Shown here: positions 5,239-5,942 of the stretch, in pieces
Layout: each line of letters starts with the position of its first letter
How positions within the stretch are numbered: the first letter of the stretch is position 1
NCBI GenBank assembly: GCA_900550005.1
Contig: URQL01000111.1
Location: forward strand, 1-5,942
Origin: an uncultured Erysipelotrichaceae bacterium
GTDB lineage: Bacteria; Bacillota_I; Bacilli_A; Erysipelotrichales; Coprobacillaceae
Length of the DNA stretch: 5,942 nucleotides
Reading direction: 5' to 3'
Made by a program: the position numbers and the translations under genes
The notes under the pieces: generated by a model
Databases searched by the model: none
The model's input: the letters and a program-made list of their open reading frames with translations, nothing else
Told to the model about the DNA's origin: nothing

Positions 5239-5942
5239 AACCCATTTTTTAACGAAAGTTTATCTTCAAAGTACTGGAACATGTGTGGGTCCGGATGAAC
5301 ATCAGGGACCTTTAGGAAATTATTTTGACCATTATTTTGAAGATTATTACGGTCATGAAAAAACATTTGAAAAAGCAGAAAGAAAAATGCAACAGTATGC
5401 CATTAAAAAATGCTTACAAAAAATTAAAATGGATGAGGATGAAATTGATTTATTCATTAGCGCAGATTTAACAAATCAAATCACCTGTTCTTCTTATAAT
5501 GCACGGGAATTGGATGTACCTTATCTAGGTATTTATGGAGCTTGTTCAAGTTCTTGTTTAGGTCTAGCGATAGCAAGTTTATTTGTTGAAGGGGGATTTT
5601 TTGAAAATATTCTAGTGAGTGTATCTTCACATAATGCCACTGCAGAAAGACAATACCGTTATCCTGTTGAATACGGGATCCAAAAACCTGAAACAACAAC
5701 GTTTACCGCTACAGGTTGTGGTGCTGCGATTTTATCAAATCAAGAAAGTGAAATTCAAATCGAATGTGTTACTTTAGGTCGTGTGGTGGATTTGAATCAA
5801 ACCAATGTGAACGATATGGGTAGAGCGATGGCTCCAGCTGCTTATGATACTTTAAAGGCTCATTTTGCAGATACTGCTCGTTCATTTAAAGATTATGATT
5901 TAGTGGTTACTGGGGATTTATCTTATTATGGTAAACAAATTC
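5222..5942 (+). CDS. spoVAD: Stage V sporulation protein AD, 3' end outside the window
   Basis: SpoVAD is a soluble, membrane-associated SpoVA component with a thiolase-like fold that binds dipicolinic acid directly. The 240 complete codons here are about 70 percent of the usual length of near 338. Recognisable blocks are the N-terminal STGTCVGPDEHQGPLG (17-32), the thiolase-like GACSS with C108 (106-110), SSHNATAERQYRYPVEYG (135-152), and the DMGRAMAPAAYDTL block (198-211). VVTGDLSYYG (228-237) sits near the truncated end. The reading frame is open to the right edge. It is coupled to spoVAC by overlap and has its own Shine-Dalgarno. A spoVAE-type gene would be expected downstream, beyond the window. 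Base composition matches the neighbours. Confidence 0.95.
   Translation, partial: MSLKSRTHFLTKVYLQSTGTCVGPDEHQGPLGNYFDHYFEDYYGHEKTFEKAERKMQQYAIKKCLQKIKMDEDEIDLFISADLTNQITCSSYNARELDVPYLGIYGACSSSCLGLAIASLFVEGGFFENILVSVSSHNATAERQYRYPVEYGIQKPETTTFTATGCGAAILSNQESEIQIECVTLGRVVDLNQTNVNDMGRAMAPAAYDTLKAHFADTARSFKDYDLVVTGDLSYYGKQI

Noticed and set aside
5481..5699. Minus-strand ORF of 72 codons inside spoVAD
   Set aside because: It lies wholly antisense to a strongly conserved SpoVAD segment.

Overview
The window comes from an AT-rich (about one third G+C by eye), spore-forming member of the Bacillota (Firmicutes). Three things point there: the rpsO-pnp order, GAGGTG-type ribosome binding sites, and the sporulation genes spoVAC and spoVAD at the right end. 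The very AT-rich codon use with a sporulation locus would suit an Erysipelotrichia or Coprobacillaceae-type gut bacterium, but the sequence alone does not settle this. Almost everything is chromosomal housekeeping. I see no mobile element, CRISPR array, tRNA or rRNA.

Left part (1-1555): a minus-strand gene encodes an unrecognised small protein with one membrane segment and a four-cysteine zinc-ribbon-like motif. It is divergently transcribed from a plus-strand Cof-type HAD phosphatase gene. The 129-bp gap between them carries a promoter for each gene and a short inverted repeat that covers the -35 box of the minus-strand promoter.

Centre (1540-4186): rpsO (ribosomal protein S15) has its own promoter at the end of the HAD gene and an approximately 79-nt structured leader that may be an S15 autoregulatory element. 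It ends in a clear intrinsic terminator. pnp (polynucleotide phosphorylase) follows with its own extended -10 promoter, so the conserved rpsO-pnp pair is split into two transcription units.

Right part (4179-5942): maf (nucleotide pyrophosphatase) overlaps the pnp stop codon but is frameshifted. The N-terminal and C-terminal halves lie in different frames, and the junction looks like a net 5-nt deletion. A 12-bp terminator built partly from the maf 3' end closes this unit. A candidate sigma-G promoter then precedes spoVAC and spoVAD, which overlap by 17 bp. Their products belong to the SpoVA machinery that moves dipicolinic acid into the forespore and out during germination. spoVAD runs off the right edge.

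I found no convincing new biological system. The best leads are the broken maf gene, the rpsO leader, the unknown zinc-ribbon membrane protein, and the candidate sigma-G promoter with its very short leader.
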